Shown one piece after another: positions 31,785 to 40,074 of a stretch of DNA of 64,000 nucleotides. A program made the position numbers and the translations under genes. The notes under the pieces were generated by a model, which saw only the letters and a program-made list of their open reading frames with translations, had not been told where the DNA came from and did no database searches. Numbering within the stretch: the first letter of the stretch is position 1; each line of letters begins with the position of its first letter. The DNA is from Lewinellaceae bacterium (GTDB taxonomy: Bacteria; Bacteroidota; Bacteroidia; Chitinophagales; Saprospiraceae). The stretch is taken from assembly GCA_020636375.1 (NCBI GenBank), contig JACJXZ010000024.1:45876-109875 (forward strand), given 5' to 3'.

Positions 31785-33623
31785 ATGAGAATTATACTGC
31801 CCGCCATCCTTCTGCTCTTTGCTTTCCATTCCGCCCATGCGCTGATCAGTAGGGCCGATGTGGCCCATGTCGCCCTGGAAGAGGACAAGGCCAAGGTGGC
31901 CCGCTCGATCCTGAATGCGCTGGAGGCCGGCAAGCCAGCCATGGTGCGGCCGTTCCTGGAAGAGGGCGTGCAGGGAAAGCTGGAGGATATCCATGCTGCG
32001 CTCCGGGCGCTCCATTATCAGCCGCGCGGTTCTTTCTGCCCCCTGATCAAAGAAACGGCCGCGGCGCAGGAACACAAATTCTACCGCCTGTACTACGAAA
32101 GGGGGGCTAAGGAGAACGTGCCGCTGCTGCAGATAGAGGTCACCTTTGACGCCAACCCGTACCGGCTCACCGCCCGGGACATTCAGCTGCGCGACTTCAG
32201 GGCGTCCAGTGAAAAGCTGGATGAAAACAGCGTCCTTTACCTGATAAAATGCGGAAAGGCTCCGCCCGGGCCGCCGTCCATGAGCATGCTTATCAACCTG
32301 GAAACCGGAGAGATCGAAAAACCGGAGATCCGCCTGAGCGTGTCCGATGCCGATGACCTGTTCAAAGTCGAGGGTTTGGACAGGAACGTAGACTACGAGG
32401 TCCACCTGAATATGCACCGTCCCCGCCCGGAAGTCCTGAATAATGAAGCCCTCTGGGCGATCAACAACGTCGTTTCCCTGACGGTGACGACTTACCGGCC
32501 GGAGTACGACGAGGGCCGGTTGTTGGCCAACCTGTGCCGTTTCACCCGGCTGAGGCGCCTGGAGGTCTGGTTCCAGTGTTATGGCAATACCAGGGTGGGG
32601 GAGGAGATTTCCCCTCATCAGGACCCCTTCTTCGACTGCCTCGACGCAATGAAAAACCTGGAAAGCATTACCCTCAGGCCCTTTCACGGCGCCTTCCCGG
32701 AGGTGATCGGAGAACTGGAGGGGCTGACTGAACTGGACATAACCGCCGAATTCACTTCCCTGCCGGAGAACATCGGCAAACTGAAGCATTTGAAAACGCT
32801 GAAGGTTACCAATGCCAAACTCAGCAGCTTGCCCGAAAGTATTTTCCGCCTTTCCAACCTGGAACACCTGTATCTGAGGACGCCTCTGGTGGAAGAGATC
32901 CCGGAGGAGGTGCGCCGGCTGAAGCAACTGAGGCGCCTGGAGCTTTTCGGGATGGACGCGCTGGCCGCCTTTCCCCGCGCCCTGGGCGAACTGGAGCATC
33001 TGGCGAGAATGGACGTCAGCTATATGCCGGCCCTGCCTGTTCCCAAAGGGGAGCTGGTCCACCTGGATACCCTGAAGGTGGAAAAAGTGGAGGACATCTC
33101 CCCGGTCGGCCAATACACCGGAGTGTCTTATCTGTCTTTGGAAAAAATAAAGAACGAAACCTTTCCCGCCGGGTTCTCCCGGCTGCAGAACCTGGCGTCC
33201 TTCTACATTGAGGATTCCGGGCAGCTTAAGGGGTTTCCCGATGGGTTGCCGCCTTTCCCGAACCTTAGGGTGGTTAGTTTTATTAAAACCGGATTGAAGG
33301 AAATACCCGGTTTTTTGCTGAAGTCCACCCGGTTAGAGTCCTTATCCATCGAAAATGCGCAGGTGGCCCGCCTGCCGGAAGGCCTTTCAAACCTCAGCAA
33401 CCTGAAAAACCTGAGCCTGCCCGGTAATAACATTGAAGTGCTCCCCGCTTCCCTGATGGATCTGCGGTCGTGTTCCCGTATGGACTTTCATTCGAACAAC
33501 ATCAGGGAGATCGCCCCTGAGATCCTCAACTACAGAGGGGAAACTTCCCTGCGGATCAGCATAGGGGGCAATCCCGTCAGGAAGGAGGGCTTTGAAAACA
33601 ATTCGACGATCATTATTCAGTAA
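31785..33623 (+). CDS. Secreted leucine-rich-repeat protein
   Basis: 612 residues with signal peptide MRIILPAILLLFAFHSAHA. Residues about 25-130 form a folded N-terminal part (PMVRPFLEEGVQGKLEDI.., LYYERGAKENVPLLQIEVTFD) resembling a DUF4019-like stress domain, uncertain. From about 235 to 600 there are about fourteen LRRs of the 'LP.xIGxLxxLxxLxLxxxxLxxLP' type (LPENIGKLKHLKTLKVTNAK, LPESIFRLSNLEHLYL, LPEGLSNLSNLKNLSLPGNN). Such repeats mediate protein binding. No sorting domain, so probably periplasmic. No operon partner. Confidence 0.8.
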   Translation: MRIILPAILLLFAFHSAHALISRADVAHVALEEDKAKVARSILNALEAGKPAMVRPFLEEGVQGKLEDIHAALRALHYQPRGSFCPLIKETAAAQEHKFYRLYYERGAKENVPLLQIEVTFDANPYRLTARDIQLRDFRASSEKLDENSVLYLIKCGKAPPGPPSMSMLINLETGEIEKPEIRLSVSDADDLFKVEGLDRNVDYEVHLNMHRPRPEVLNNEALWAINNVVSLTVTTYRPEYDEGRLLANLCRFTRLRRLEVWFQCYGNTRVGEEISPHQDPFFDCLDAMKNLESITLRPFHGAFPEVIGELEGLTELDITAEFTSLPENIGKLKHLKTLKVTNAKLSSLPESIFRLSNLEHLYLRTPLVEEIPEEVRRLKQLRRLELFGMDALAAFPRALGELEHLARMDVSYMPALPVPKGELVHLDTLKVEKVEDISPVGQYTGVSYLSLEKIKNETFPAGFSRLQNLASFYIEDSGQLKGFPDGLPPFPNLRVVSFIKTGLKEIPGFLLKSTRLESLSIENAQVARLPEGLSNLSNLKNLSLPGNNIEVLPASLMDLRSCSRMDFHSNNIREIAPEILNYRGETSLRISIGGNPVRKEGFENNSTIIIQ

Positions 33624-33751
33624 GGGTCTGCATTTATTTCCTTACCTTCGCCGTCGAGAAGTTATTTTCAGGCTTAACCCGGTACTTTGGCAGCAAACGA
33701 TCCGCTTAACTCTGATCTTAGCGCAGGACATTCATCACTCAAAACACACTT

Positions 33752-34189
33752 ATGGCGGACAGTTTCAATAAAAAAGAACGGGAAAAGAAAAAGCGCAAGC
33801 GGCGCAAGGACAAAGCCGAAAAGAAAGAACAACGCAAACAGGAAGGCAGCGATACCCCCGAATTCATGTACCTCGACGAGAACGGCCACCTCACCCCGAC
33901 GCCTCCGGACCCCTCGAAAAGAAGGAAGATCAAAGCCGAGGATATCGACGTCAGCGTGCCGAAACAAGATAAATCCGACCAGCCGAACTTCCTCCGCACG
34001 GGCGTGGTGAAGTTCTTCAACGCCGAGAAAGGCTACGGCTTCATCGCCGACCAAAACAGCAAAGAGGACTTCTTCGTCCACGCCGACAGCCTCGTGGATG
34101 ACATCACCGACAACGACAAAGTGACCTTCGAGGTGGCCTCCGGGCCCAAAGGGCCGGTGGCGATCAATGTATCGCGGGTCGACGGGTAG
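33752..34189 (+). CDS. Cold-shock domain protein with long basic N-terminus
   Basis: 145 residues. The first 35 are lysine/arginine-rich (KKEREKKKRKRRKDKAEKKE), an unusual extension. The cold-shock domain at about 82-145 has RNP1 KGYGFI and RNP2 DFFVHA, the nucleic-acid binding strands. CSPs melt RNA structure or regulate translation; the basic tail probably adds unspecific RNA binding. Its stop codon TAG is completed by the first base of the palindromic element at 34189-34290. Confidence 0.9.
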   Translation: MADSFNKKEREKKKRKRRKDKAEKKEQRKQEGSDTPEFMYLDENGHLTPTPPDPSKRRKIKAEDIDVSVPKQDKSDQPNFLRTGVVKFFNAEKGYGFIADQNSKEDFFVHADSLVDDITDNDKVTFEVASGPKGPVAINVSRVDG

Positions 34190-34290
34190 GCTACCTGTCT
34201 AATGTTGGCCAGCAGAAAGGGGAAAGCCGAGCGGAGTCGAGGCCGAGCGTGTGCGGAAGGCATGGAGTGGCCAATGTTAGACAGGTAGCC
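34189..34290. mobile_element. Palindromic element with 8-bp target duplication at a stop codon
   Basis: GGCTACCTGTCTAATGTTGG (from 34189) is the inverted repeat of CCAACATTAGACAGGTAGCC ending at 34290. Both flanks read GACGGGTA (34181-34188 and 34291-34298), an exact duplication whose first copy holds the last two codons of the cold-shock gene. Non-coding, 102 bp. Confidence 0.8.
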
Positions 34291-34305
34291 GACGGGTAGG
34301 GCCCC

Positions 34306-34698
34306 TCACTCCTGCAAGGTTTCGAGATAAGCTACCAGGTTTTGTATTTTCTCTCTGGTTTCTTTCGGCGGCCAACCCCGCTGGAAGATATCTCCCCAGA
34401 CCGGCATGTCGCTGGTGCCATGGACCCTCACTTCCTTCCTGCCATCGATGATGCGGTAGATTTCCTTTGCCGGAAAAACACCGCCGCGCCGGGCGGCGAT
34501 CTGCGTCAGGTCGGCAGGGGGAAGCACGAGATACTGTGCCACCGGGCCGTCCCCCCGGGCTGCCTCGCCGTGGCACGACTGGCAGTAGCTGCGGTACAGG
34601 CTCTTCCCGTCAGCCATCGGTTTTGCCGGCGCCTGGCTCGTGGCGGCGATGGAGCAGAAGAGGAAAAATGCGAAGAAAATTGCCTTGGTCTTTTTCAT
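34306..34698 (-). CDS. Small periplasmic class I cytochrome c
   Basis: 130 residues from MKKTKAIFFAFFLFCSIA, a signal peptide; an upstream ATG at 34755 would put 19 residues in front of it and is unlikely. One heme motif, SYCQSCHGEAARGDGPV, the C-x-x-C-H-G form, with MPVWGDIF providing the methionine ligand. The size and shape match electron-carrier cytochromes c of the cbb3/caa3 type. Its partner is not in the immediate neighbourhood. Confidence 0.88.
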   Translation of the reverse strand: MKKTKAIFFAFFLFCSIAATSQAPAKPMADGKSLYRSYCQSCHGEAARGDGPVAQYLVLPPADLTQIAARRGGVFPAKEIYRIIDGRKEVRVHGTSDMPVWGDIFQRGWPPKETREKIQNLVAYLETLQE

Positions 34699-34780
34699 TG
34701 CGGTTTGTTCTTTTGGCATTGATTTCTTTTCGGTAATGCCCGAAATTAGGGCCATTCTGCCACCCGAAAAAGATTTAGCT

Positions 34781-35518
34781 ATGAAACTTTCCGAATTACC
34801 CGCCCTTTTGGCCTTTCTGGCCTTTGCTGCTTTCCCCGCCCGCGCCCAGGAGGTGATCTGCGTCGATTCTGTCCACTACTATCCCCAGGCCGCCTGCCCA
34901 GCCATATACATCCCCCTTTGTGGCTGCGACGGCTCCGACCCGGGCAACGACTGCGAGGCGTTCGTCCGGGGTGCCCTGAGCTGCTGGTCGCAGAAGTGCC
35001 CCCGCATCGACCTGGGCTGCGAGGTGGACTTCGCCTATACCATCGAAGGGGACCAGCTCCTGCTGCAGGACCAGTCGCCCACGGCGGAGGACGACGAAGT
35101 CGCCTCCTGGGAATGGCAAAACGACTACGAAACCTTCGCCACCGGCAGCCCCCAGGCCGTCCTGGAAATGCCGCCGGGGCAGATGAAGTTCAAGGTCAGC
35201 CTCGGCATCCGCACCACCCGCAACTGCATCGCTTACTGCACCTACCTCATCGACCGCACCGTCGGTTCCGGGCGGGAGGCCGCCGCGGCCGAACCCTCCG
35301 TCTTCCCCAACCCGGCGGACGGCGACCTGCACATCCGCAACACCTTCGGCTACCGGCGCCTGCAGCTCTTCGGCCTCGACGGCCGCCTCCTCCTGGACCA
35401 GCCCCTGCGCGGCGCCGCCCTGGAAACGGCAACGGTGGGGCGGCTGAGCCCCGGCATCTATCTGGCGGCACTGGCCGGCGACAGGGGCTCGCGCACCTTT
35501 AAGGTAATGGTGCGGTAA
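34781..35518 (+). CDS. Secreted Kazal-like protein with T9SS sorting domain
   Basis: 245 residues from MKLSELPALLAFLAFAAFPARAQ (signal peptide). Residues about 24-75 have a Kazal-like cysteine pattern: CVDSVHYYPQAACPAIYIPL, then CGCDGSDPGNDCEAF and LSCWSQKC, including the 'PxCGCDG..xxxxC.A' core; such domains inhibit serine proteases. A central beta-sandwich (PKD-like, FAYTIEGDQLLLQDQSP) follows. The end (SVFPNPADGDLHIRN..YRRLQLFGLDG..LSPGIYLA) is a type IX secretion sorting domain, which directs export and surface anchoring. The gene is divergent from the cytochrome gene. Confidence 0.75.
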   Translation: MKLSELPALLAFLAFAAFPARAQEVICVDSVHYYPQAACPAIYIPLCGCDGSDPGNDCEAFVRGALSCWSQKCPRIDLGCEVDFAYTIEGDQLLLQDQSPTAEDDEVASWEWQNDYETFATGSPQAVLEMPPGQMKFKVSLGIRTTRNCIAYCTYLIDRTVGSGREAAAAEPSVFPNPADGDLHIRNTFGYRRLQLFGLDGRLLLDQPLRGAALETATVGRLSPGIYLAALAGDRGSRTFKVMVR

Positions 35519-35519
35519 A

Positions 35520-35555
35520 AACGAAGGCAGCCCCGTTCGCGGAACCGCCTTCGTT
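35520..35555. terminator. Hairpin after the Kazal-like gene
   Basis: ACGAAGGC at 35521-35528 pairs with GCCTTCGT at about 35547-35554, 2 nt after the stop codon. There is no T-tract; termination is possible but not certain. Confidence 0.4.
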
Positions 35556-35565
35556 GACACGAAAA

Positions 35566-36007
35566 GTAACTATTTAGCAGCCCTCCGCTTTTTAGCCACG
35601 AAGACACCAAGACACTAAGATTGCACAAAGCCTTGGTGCGATCTTGGTGTCTTCGTGTCCCGTCTCTGCGAGCCGGGCAAGCTTCGTGGCAAAGGCATCA
35701 GGCCCACCTAATTCTACTTTGTTAACTTAACGGGAGCGCGGACCTCCAGGTCCGCGAAGGTTGCCTCGGGCAGCCGACATGAGGGTAATATCATACTAAA
35801 AACCTGCTTGAAGCAGGTTTGCGCGGACCTGATTGGTTTTCAAAAATAAAACAGGGGGTTTGCCGTGATAGTCGACAGGCGAACTCTAGTCGCCAGCCGA
35901 CATCACATCCCCTTATTCATATTTGAAACTCAATGAGGTCCGCGCTCCATGTCCTCCGGCCACGAGAAATTTTAAAGTAGAAATTCAAAGTAGTACTAAA
36001 TAGTTGA
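35566..36007. mobile_element. GTAACTATTTAG-family element with 8-bp target duplication, carrying a second element inside
   Basis: The ends are GTAACTATTTAG (35566-35577) and CTAAATAGTTGA (35996-36007). CACGAAAA flanks both sides (35558-35565 and 36008-36015). The element is interrupted at about 35709 by a relative of the TTAATTCTAC element (31577-31761), which in turn holds, at 35830-35879, sequence shared with 12799-12850. So three repeat types are stacked. Confidence 0.8.
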
Positions 36008-36015
36008 CACGAAAA

Positions 36016-36234
36016 CCTGCTTGAGGGCATGGCCTCCGCTTAGGCCACCTAGACTTTGGACGTACAGCCATTTAAGTCGGAAGTGCGAAGTCGGAAAGCC
36101 TGCCCCGATCTTTTGTCGGGGTCGGAACGGGGCGCAAAATGGGCGCAAAACCCCTGCTTTTCCGCCTCCCGCCTCCCGCCTTCCGCCTTCCGCCTTCCGA
36201 TTTCCGATTTCCGCCTTCCGCCTTCCGAGTCTAG
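36016..36234. repeat. Simple-sequence stretch, no gene
   Basis: GGAAGTGCGAAGTCGGAAAG, then CCGCCTCCCGCCTCCCGCCT and CCGATTTCCGATTTCCGCC form imperfect 7-bp repeats next to the end of the Hsp20 gene. A CCCCGATCTTTTGTCGGGG mini-palindrome lies near 36105. Confidence 0.6.
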
Positions 36235-36645
36235 TTAGGCCACGTCCACCCCTCTCCTCTGCGTCACCTGATCCGGGTATTTGGGCAGGGTGACCGTCAG
36301 CACCCCTTCGGCGTAGGCGGCCCTGACGTTGTCCAGGTCGATCTTCTCGTTGAGGCTGAAGCTGCGCTCCGTGCCGCGAGGGCGGTATTCCTGCCGGATG
36401 CGGCTGCCCAGTTCCACTTCTTCTTCCGGCCCGGCGGCGATGGAAATGGTGAGCGTCCGGCCGACGAGTTCGAGCTGGAAATCCTCCCGGCTCAGGCGGG
36501 GCGCAAACAGCTCCAGTTCGTAGCGGTCGTCCAGCTCGCGGACGTTGGCCGGAACGGCGGAAAATGCGGCGCCGGAACGGCGGCCGTGGTCGTGATGGTG
36601 GCCGCGCCAGTGGTGGCGGCCCCAGGAATGAGATCTCTTACACAT
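36235..36645 (-). CDS. Hsp20 / alpha-crystallin small heat-shock protein
   Basis: 136 residues. The start MCKRSHSWGRHHWRGHHHDH is very His/Arg-rich and may bind metal. The alpha-crystallin domain covers about 33-125 (NVRELDDRYELELFAPRLSR, LELVGRTLTISI, the conserved loop FSLNEKIDLDNVRAAYAEGV, then LTVTLPK). The usual C-terminal I-x-I/V motif is replaced by VDVA. It acts as an ATP-independent holdase. It lies on the same strand as two small membrane proteins and an ECF sigma factor, suggesting a shared stress regulon. Confidence 0.9.
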   Translation of the reverse strand: MCKRSHSWGRHHWRGHHHDHGRRSGAAFSAVPANVRELDDRYELELFAPRLSREDFQLELVGRTLTISIAAGPEEEVELGSRIRQEYRPRGTERSFSLNEKIDLDNVRAAYAEGVLTVTLPKYPDQVTQRRGVDVA

Positions 36646-36797
36646 GTTGGATGAATTTTTTAAATTGAATACGCGATTAGAGTTGATGCGTTGGGGCAGC
36701 GTGGTGGTAAAAATGAGCTATTTTCGACCACACGCAGGCTTTTTGAGGGAGCATAGACCGAAAAAAGGCATAGTGTGGGAAGAAAAGAGCCATTTTA

Positions 36798-36928
36798 GTA
36801 ACTATTTAGCAGCCCTCTGCTTTTTAGCCACGAAGACACCAAGACACTAAGATTGCACAAAGCCTTGGTGCGCTCTTAGTGTCCTGGTGTCTTCGTGGCA
36901 AAGGCATCAGGCCCACCTAAATAGTTAC
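36798..36928. mobile_element. GTAACTATTTAG-family element, complete copy
   Basis: 131 bp from GTAACTATTTAG (36798-36809) to CTAAATAGTTAC (36917-36928), exact inverted ends. Inside, CACGAAGACACCAAGACAC and GTGTCTTCGTGGC pair. Flanks CCATTTTA and CATTTTTA are near-duplicates. It sits between the Hsp20 gene and the next small gene. Confidence 0.8.
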
Positions 36929-36966
36929 CATTTTTAACCCATGATAGCCCCAACGCATCAACTCTA

Positions 36967-37236
36967 TTACTCTACGATGATCGTCCGGTAGTCCTCCAGC
37001 GGCTCCGGGCGGCGGCGGGCGTGGCAGGCCGGCGGCGCCTCCCAGCCCCGGTGCCCGAAGCGGCGGTAGTGGTGGCAATACCCTCCGTAGGCGAAGCGCC
37101 GCCGGATGCCCAGCACCAGGGCGGCCATCAGGGCCAGCGGGACGATGAACAGCAGGCCGAAGAACAACACCTTGGCCAACAGGAAAAAGAATACAGCCCC
37201 TGCCGCGACGGACAGGGCGAACGCAAACGGTCGCAT
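36967..37236 (-). CDS. Small membrane protein with His/Arg-rich tail
   Basis: 89 residues from MRPFAFALSVAAGAVFFFLL. Two membrane helices (about 5-24 and 25-44), then a cytosolic tail rich in His, Tyr and Arg (RRRFAYGGYCHHYRRFGHRG). A longer frame upstream exists but shows no coding-like sequence. Similar small proteins accompany Hsp20 genes in Bacteroidota, from memory. No function known. Confidence 0.6.
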   Translation of the reverse strand: MRPFAFALSVAAGAVFFFLLAKVLFFGLLFIVPLALMAALVLGIRRRFAYGGYCHHYRRFGHRGWEAPPACHARRRPEPLEDYRTIIVE

Positions 37237-37376
37237 GGTTGATTGTTTTTTTTGAATGGATAAATCAGTTACAACAGGGAAGACGAAGCAGGCAGGAAAA
37301 TACTTTAAGCGGTAACGTTTTTTTTTGTTTTTGTAAAAACCGCCAACCGCGCTCCCAACCCTTCCCGGATCACGCA

Positions 37377-37745
37377 TCAAACCTCCTCCTCTCCCTGGCT
37401 CTTTCCCCCGCACCGCCGTTTCCACGACTCCCGGAACCGCGCCCTTTCCTCCTCGCTCATATTGATCCACTTCTCCCGCCATTCGCGCCTTTTGTTCCAG
37501 TATTCCGTTTTCCCGCCCGGCCTGCCGAACCGGAAGCTGCCGAACAGGATGCGGCTGAGTACCAGCAACCCCACCGCCTGCCAGTAGGAGAGGGGCCGGG
37601 CAGAGGTCGCCTCCGGCAGTATGGCGTTCCACAACAGCATCACGATCGCTCCCAGCAGCAGAAAGGCAGCCGCAAAGAACAAAAAGATGAAAACCCGCCG
37701 GCCCCAACCGTACCGGTATCCCGTTTTTCTGGAATGGCTATGCAT
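37377..37745 (-). CDS. Small membrane protein, conserved near ECF sigma genes
   Basis: 122 residues from MHSHSRKTGYRYGWGRRVFIF. One strong helix (VFIFLFFAAAFLLLGAIVMLL) and a second (SYWQAVGLLVLSRILFGSFRF) surround a short loop. The C-terminal part is charged and helical (YWNKRREWREKWINMSEEER, then 'RARFRESWKRRC') with similarity to the Spy/CpxP-like 'M..EER..F...W..R' pattern. It probably sits in the inner membrane. Same strand as the sigma gene. Confidence 0.65.
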   Translation of the reverse strand: MHSHSRKTGYRYGWGRRVFIFLFFAAAFLLLGAIVMLLWNAILPEATSARPLSYWQAVGLLVLSRILFGSFRFGRPGGKTEYWNKRREWREKWINMSEEERARFRESWKRRCGGKSQGEEEV

Positions 37746-37874
37746 AAACCTGTATTTTGGGGCTCCCTTCCTTTGGTTTGTACGGCGATTGCGAGGACGG
37801 TGTACGGTGTACGATGTACGGAGCCTCACTTTGCCTCCACCTTTGAAATGGTAGCCTGTTTTTCAAATTTTTAC

Positions 37875-38052
37875 GTAACTATTTAGCTGGGTCAATAGGC
37901 TTTTGCCACAAACCTGCCTGCCCATCTGACGCTGGGCAGGTAGGCAGGGACACAAAAACTCAAAGATGGCACAAAGCCTTGGTGCAATCTTTGTGCCTTG
38001 GAGTCTTTGTGGCAATAAAGCCGTCTAGATGGCAGGCCACCTAAATAGTTGC
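37875..38052. mobile_element. GTAACTATTTAG-family element with exact 8-bp target duplication
   Basis: GTAACTATTTAG (37875-37886) to CTAAATAGTTGC (38041-38052). ATTTTTAC flanks it on both sides (37867-37874, 38053-38060). A CCTGCCTGC...GCAGGTAGGCAGG palindrome has been inserted within its left arm. Confidence 0.85.
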
Positions 38053-38084
38053 ATTTTTACGCAAAACTGGGGACTGTTCAAAAT

Positions 38085-38317
38085 GCTGTGTTTCCCGCCT
38101 GCCTGCCTACCTGGCAGTAATGGCAGGCAGGCTGTGCCGCAGGCCGGCAGGTTTTGTTTTGAACCGCAGGGGACGCAGAGAACCACAGAGAGCGCAAGCG
38201 GCTGTGATCCAATACCTTACTCTGCGGATTTCTGCGCTCCCTGTGGTTAGGGGAACGCGGGTTGACACTGTTTGTTGAACACTCCCCAAAACTGTATTTC
38301 CAATACATTTCCAACCT
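38085..38317. repeat. Repeat-derived intergenic DNA
   Basis: Holds a CCTGCCTACCTGGCAGTAATGG palindrome region whose inverted copy is found at 63940-63990, and a GAACCGCAGGGG...CCCTGTGGTTAGG palindrome related to 4765-5231. No gene. Confidence 0.6.
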
Positions 38318-38658
38318 ATATCTCCACCGTATCTCTACCGTATCTCTACCGTATCTCCACCATATCTCCACCGTATCTCCACCATATCTCCACCGTATCT
38401 CTACCGTATCTCCCCCATGTCTCTACCGTATCTCCCCCATGTCTCCACCGTATCTCCACCGTATCTCCACCGTATCTCCACCGTATCTCCACCGTATCTC
38501 CCCCATATCTCCACCGTATCTCCCCCATATCTCCACCGTATCTCCCCCATATCTCCACCGTATCTCCCCCATATCTCCACCGTATCTCCCCCATATCTCC
38601 ACCGTATCTCCCCCACATCTCCCCCACATCTCCCCCATCTCCCCATCTCCCCCACATC
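38318..38658. repeat. 11-bp minisatellite, TATCTCCACCG
   Basis: About 30 direct copies of an 11-bp unit (TATCTCCACCG, TATCTCTACCG, TATCTCCCCCA and variants), ending exactly at the stop of the ECF sigma gene. The strand is purine/pyrimidine-biased. The long frame across it encodes YLHRISTVSPP-like repeats and is not considered a gene. Confidence 0.9.
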
Positions 38659-39207
38659 TCAATACCCCATCAACTCCCCGTACAATTCCTCCAGCCGTTC
38701 CCGCAGGTGCATCACGGCGTAGCGTTTCCGGGAGATCAGCGTTTTGATGTTGACGCCGGTGCTGTCCGATATCTGCTGAAAGGTTTCCCCATCCAGCTCG
38801 TTGCGGACAAAAACGTCGCGCTGGGCTTCCGGCAGTTCCTCCAGGGCGGCGAACAGTTCCTCCCAGAAGAGCTGGCGCAGGTGTTCCGTCTCCGGAGTAT
38901 TGAAGTCGGCCAGCAGGATCTCCCGGAAAGCCCTGTCTCCGTCCTCGTCCTCGAAGGCCATGCCGTCCAGCGATTCCTCTTCCCGTTTGCGGTAGCGGTC
39001 GGTGACCTTGTTGCGGGCTACGCGGAAGAGCCAGGCGTTGATGTTCCCGATGGCCTCCAGGTCGACCAGCCGGCTGAGCTGGTACCAGACCTCCTGCAGG
39101 ATGTCCTCCGCATCGGCGTCGCTGGCCGTGCGGCCACGGATGAACCCGTACAGCCGTTGGCGGTAACCCCTGATGATGTCTCCCAGCGTTTGGTTGCGGT
39201 CAGCCAT
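38659..39207 (-). CDS. ECF-family RNA polymerase sigma factor
   Basis: 182 residues. Region 2 (YRQRLYGFIRGRTASDADAE, DILQEVWYQLSRL, AWLFRVARNKVTDRYRKREE) and region 4 (LPEAQRDVFVRNELDGETFQ, QISDSTGVNIKTLISRKRYA) are complete; region 3 is absent as in all ECF factors. It directs polymerase to stress or envelope promoters. No anti-sigma gene with a recognisable zinc or FecR-type domain adjoins it; the small membrane proteins downstream are candidates. The cluster with Hsp20 suggests a heat or envelope-stress response. Confidence 0.92.
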   Translation of the reverse strand: MADRNQTLGDIIRGYRQRLYGFIRGRTASDADAEDILQEVWYQLSRLVDLEAIGNINAWLFRVARNKVTDRYRKREEESLDGMAFEDEDGDRAFREILLADFNTPETEHLRQLFWEELFAALEELPEAQRDVFVRNELDGETFQQISDSTGVNIKTLISRKRYAVMHLRERLEELYGELMGY

Positions 39208-39306
39208 ATCTTTTTCCGGCAGAAAGCGTGCGCCTGGGAGTGGCCGGGAGTACGCTTTCAGCCGGCATTTCTTTTTTCAGGTAGACGGATAAGATTGAAA
39301 ATTACT

Positions 39307-39966
39307 TTACTCCTCCAGAAAAGCCAGCTTTGCGTCCCGGTACTTGTCCTTTTTCAGCATTTCCCGGATGCCTTTGATGGTGTTGACCGGCCCGTTGTCG
39401 ACGGCCATGTTGACCAGCCAGGCGGGCAGGGCGCCGCCGGGGTCGGAGTGGAGGCGGTAGTTCATCCTCACCTTGTTGTCTTCCACCGGGATGAATTCGT
39501 AGTGGATGTTCATGGTTTCGATGCGGACGATGCCGTCCTTTTCGGGCAGGTAGGCGGGGCTGCTCTTCACGTCGATGAAAACGTGCTTGCTGACGGGATC
39601 CTGGCGGAGTTTGCTCCGGGCGATGAAGTCGCGGTCGCTAAGCGGCCAGGGAAAGTCGATCTCGCAGTAGTAAACGCTGGAGGTGTTGGCGGCGGGTTCC
39701 AGGCGTTCCGCTTTGGCGCACTTGTAAATCCAGGAAGTGTAGGCCGGCACGTCCTTCAGCACGGCGATGATGGCCGAAAGGGAGGCGTCGAAGGTGGCCT
39801 CTATTTTGACTTCCTTGATGTTGGAATCTTCGGCGTCGCGCAGATATACTTTCAGCCCGTCGGCCTCTTTCTTGAGCTTCCACTGCCCGGACTGAGCGGG
39901 CAACGCGCTGCTGAAAAGCAGTAAGGTTATGACAATCAAAGCGTTAAGGCTTGAGCCTGTTTTCAT
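39307..39966 (-). CDS. Secreted START/SRPBCC-domain protein
   Basis: 219 residues with signal peptide ending PAQ. A START-like lipid-binding fold: LKKEADGLKVYLRDAEDSNI, then VPAYTSWIYKCAKAERLE, YYCEIDFPWPLSDRDFIARS, 'VRIETMNIHYEFIPVEDNKVRMNYRLHSDPGG' and PAWLVNMAVDNGPVNTIKGI. Family members bind or transfer lipids or sterol-like molecules. Bacteroidota periplasmic versions are of unknown role. A single gene, convergent with nothing. Confidence 0.85.
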   Translation of the reverse strand: MKTGSSLNALIVITLLLFSSALPAQSGQWKLKKEADGLKVYLRDAEDSNIKEVKIEATFDASLSAIIAVLKDVPAYTSWIYKCAKAERLEPAANTSSVYYCEIDFPWPLSDRDFIARSKLRQDPVSKHVFIDVKSSPAYLPEKDGIVRIETMNIHYEFIPVEDNKVRMNYRLHSDPGGALPAWLVNMAVDNGPVNTIKGIREMLKKDKYRDAKLAFLEE

Positions 39967-40074
39967 TATAATGAGATTTTTGTGAGAAATTACTTAATTT
40001 AACGCCCGGAAGTTAGCCTGGTTCCGGGACATTGCTAATTTTGAGGTTGCCTAAAAAAATCCGCCCGGCATTCA

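Noticed and set aside
31758..33113. A 451-codon minus-strand frame opposite the LRR gene
   Set aside because: Antisense shadow; the plus strand has a signal peptide and clear leucine-rich repeats.
36967..37707. Extending the 89-residue membrane protein to a 246-codon frame
   Set aside because: The upstream part overlaps the neighbouring gene in another frame and lacks coding character; the ATG at 37236 starts directly with a membrane helix.
38318..38658. CRISPR-like regularity
   Set aside because: The units are contiguous 11-mers with no unique spacers and no cas genes nearby.
38272..39924. A 550-codon plus-strand frame with YLHRISTVSPP repeats
   Set aside because: It is the 11-bp minisatellite read in frame, followed by the antisense of the sigma and START genes.
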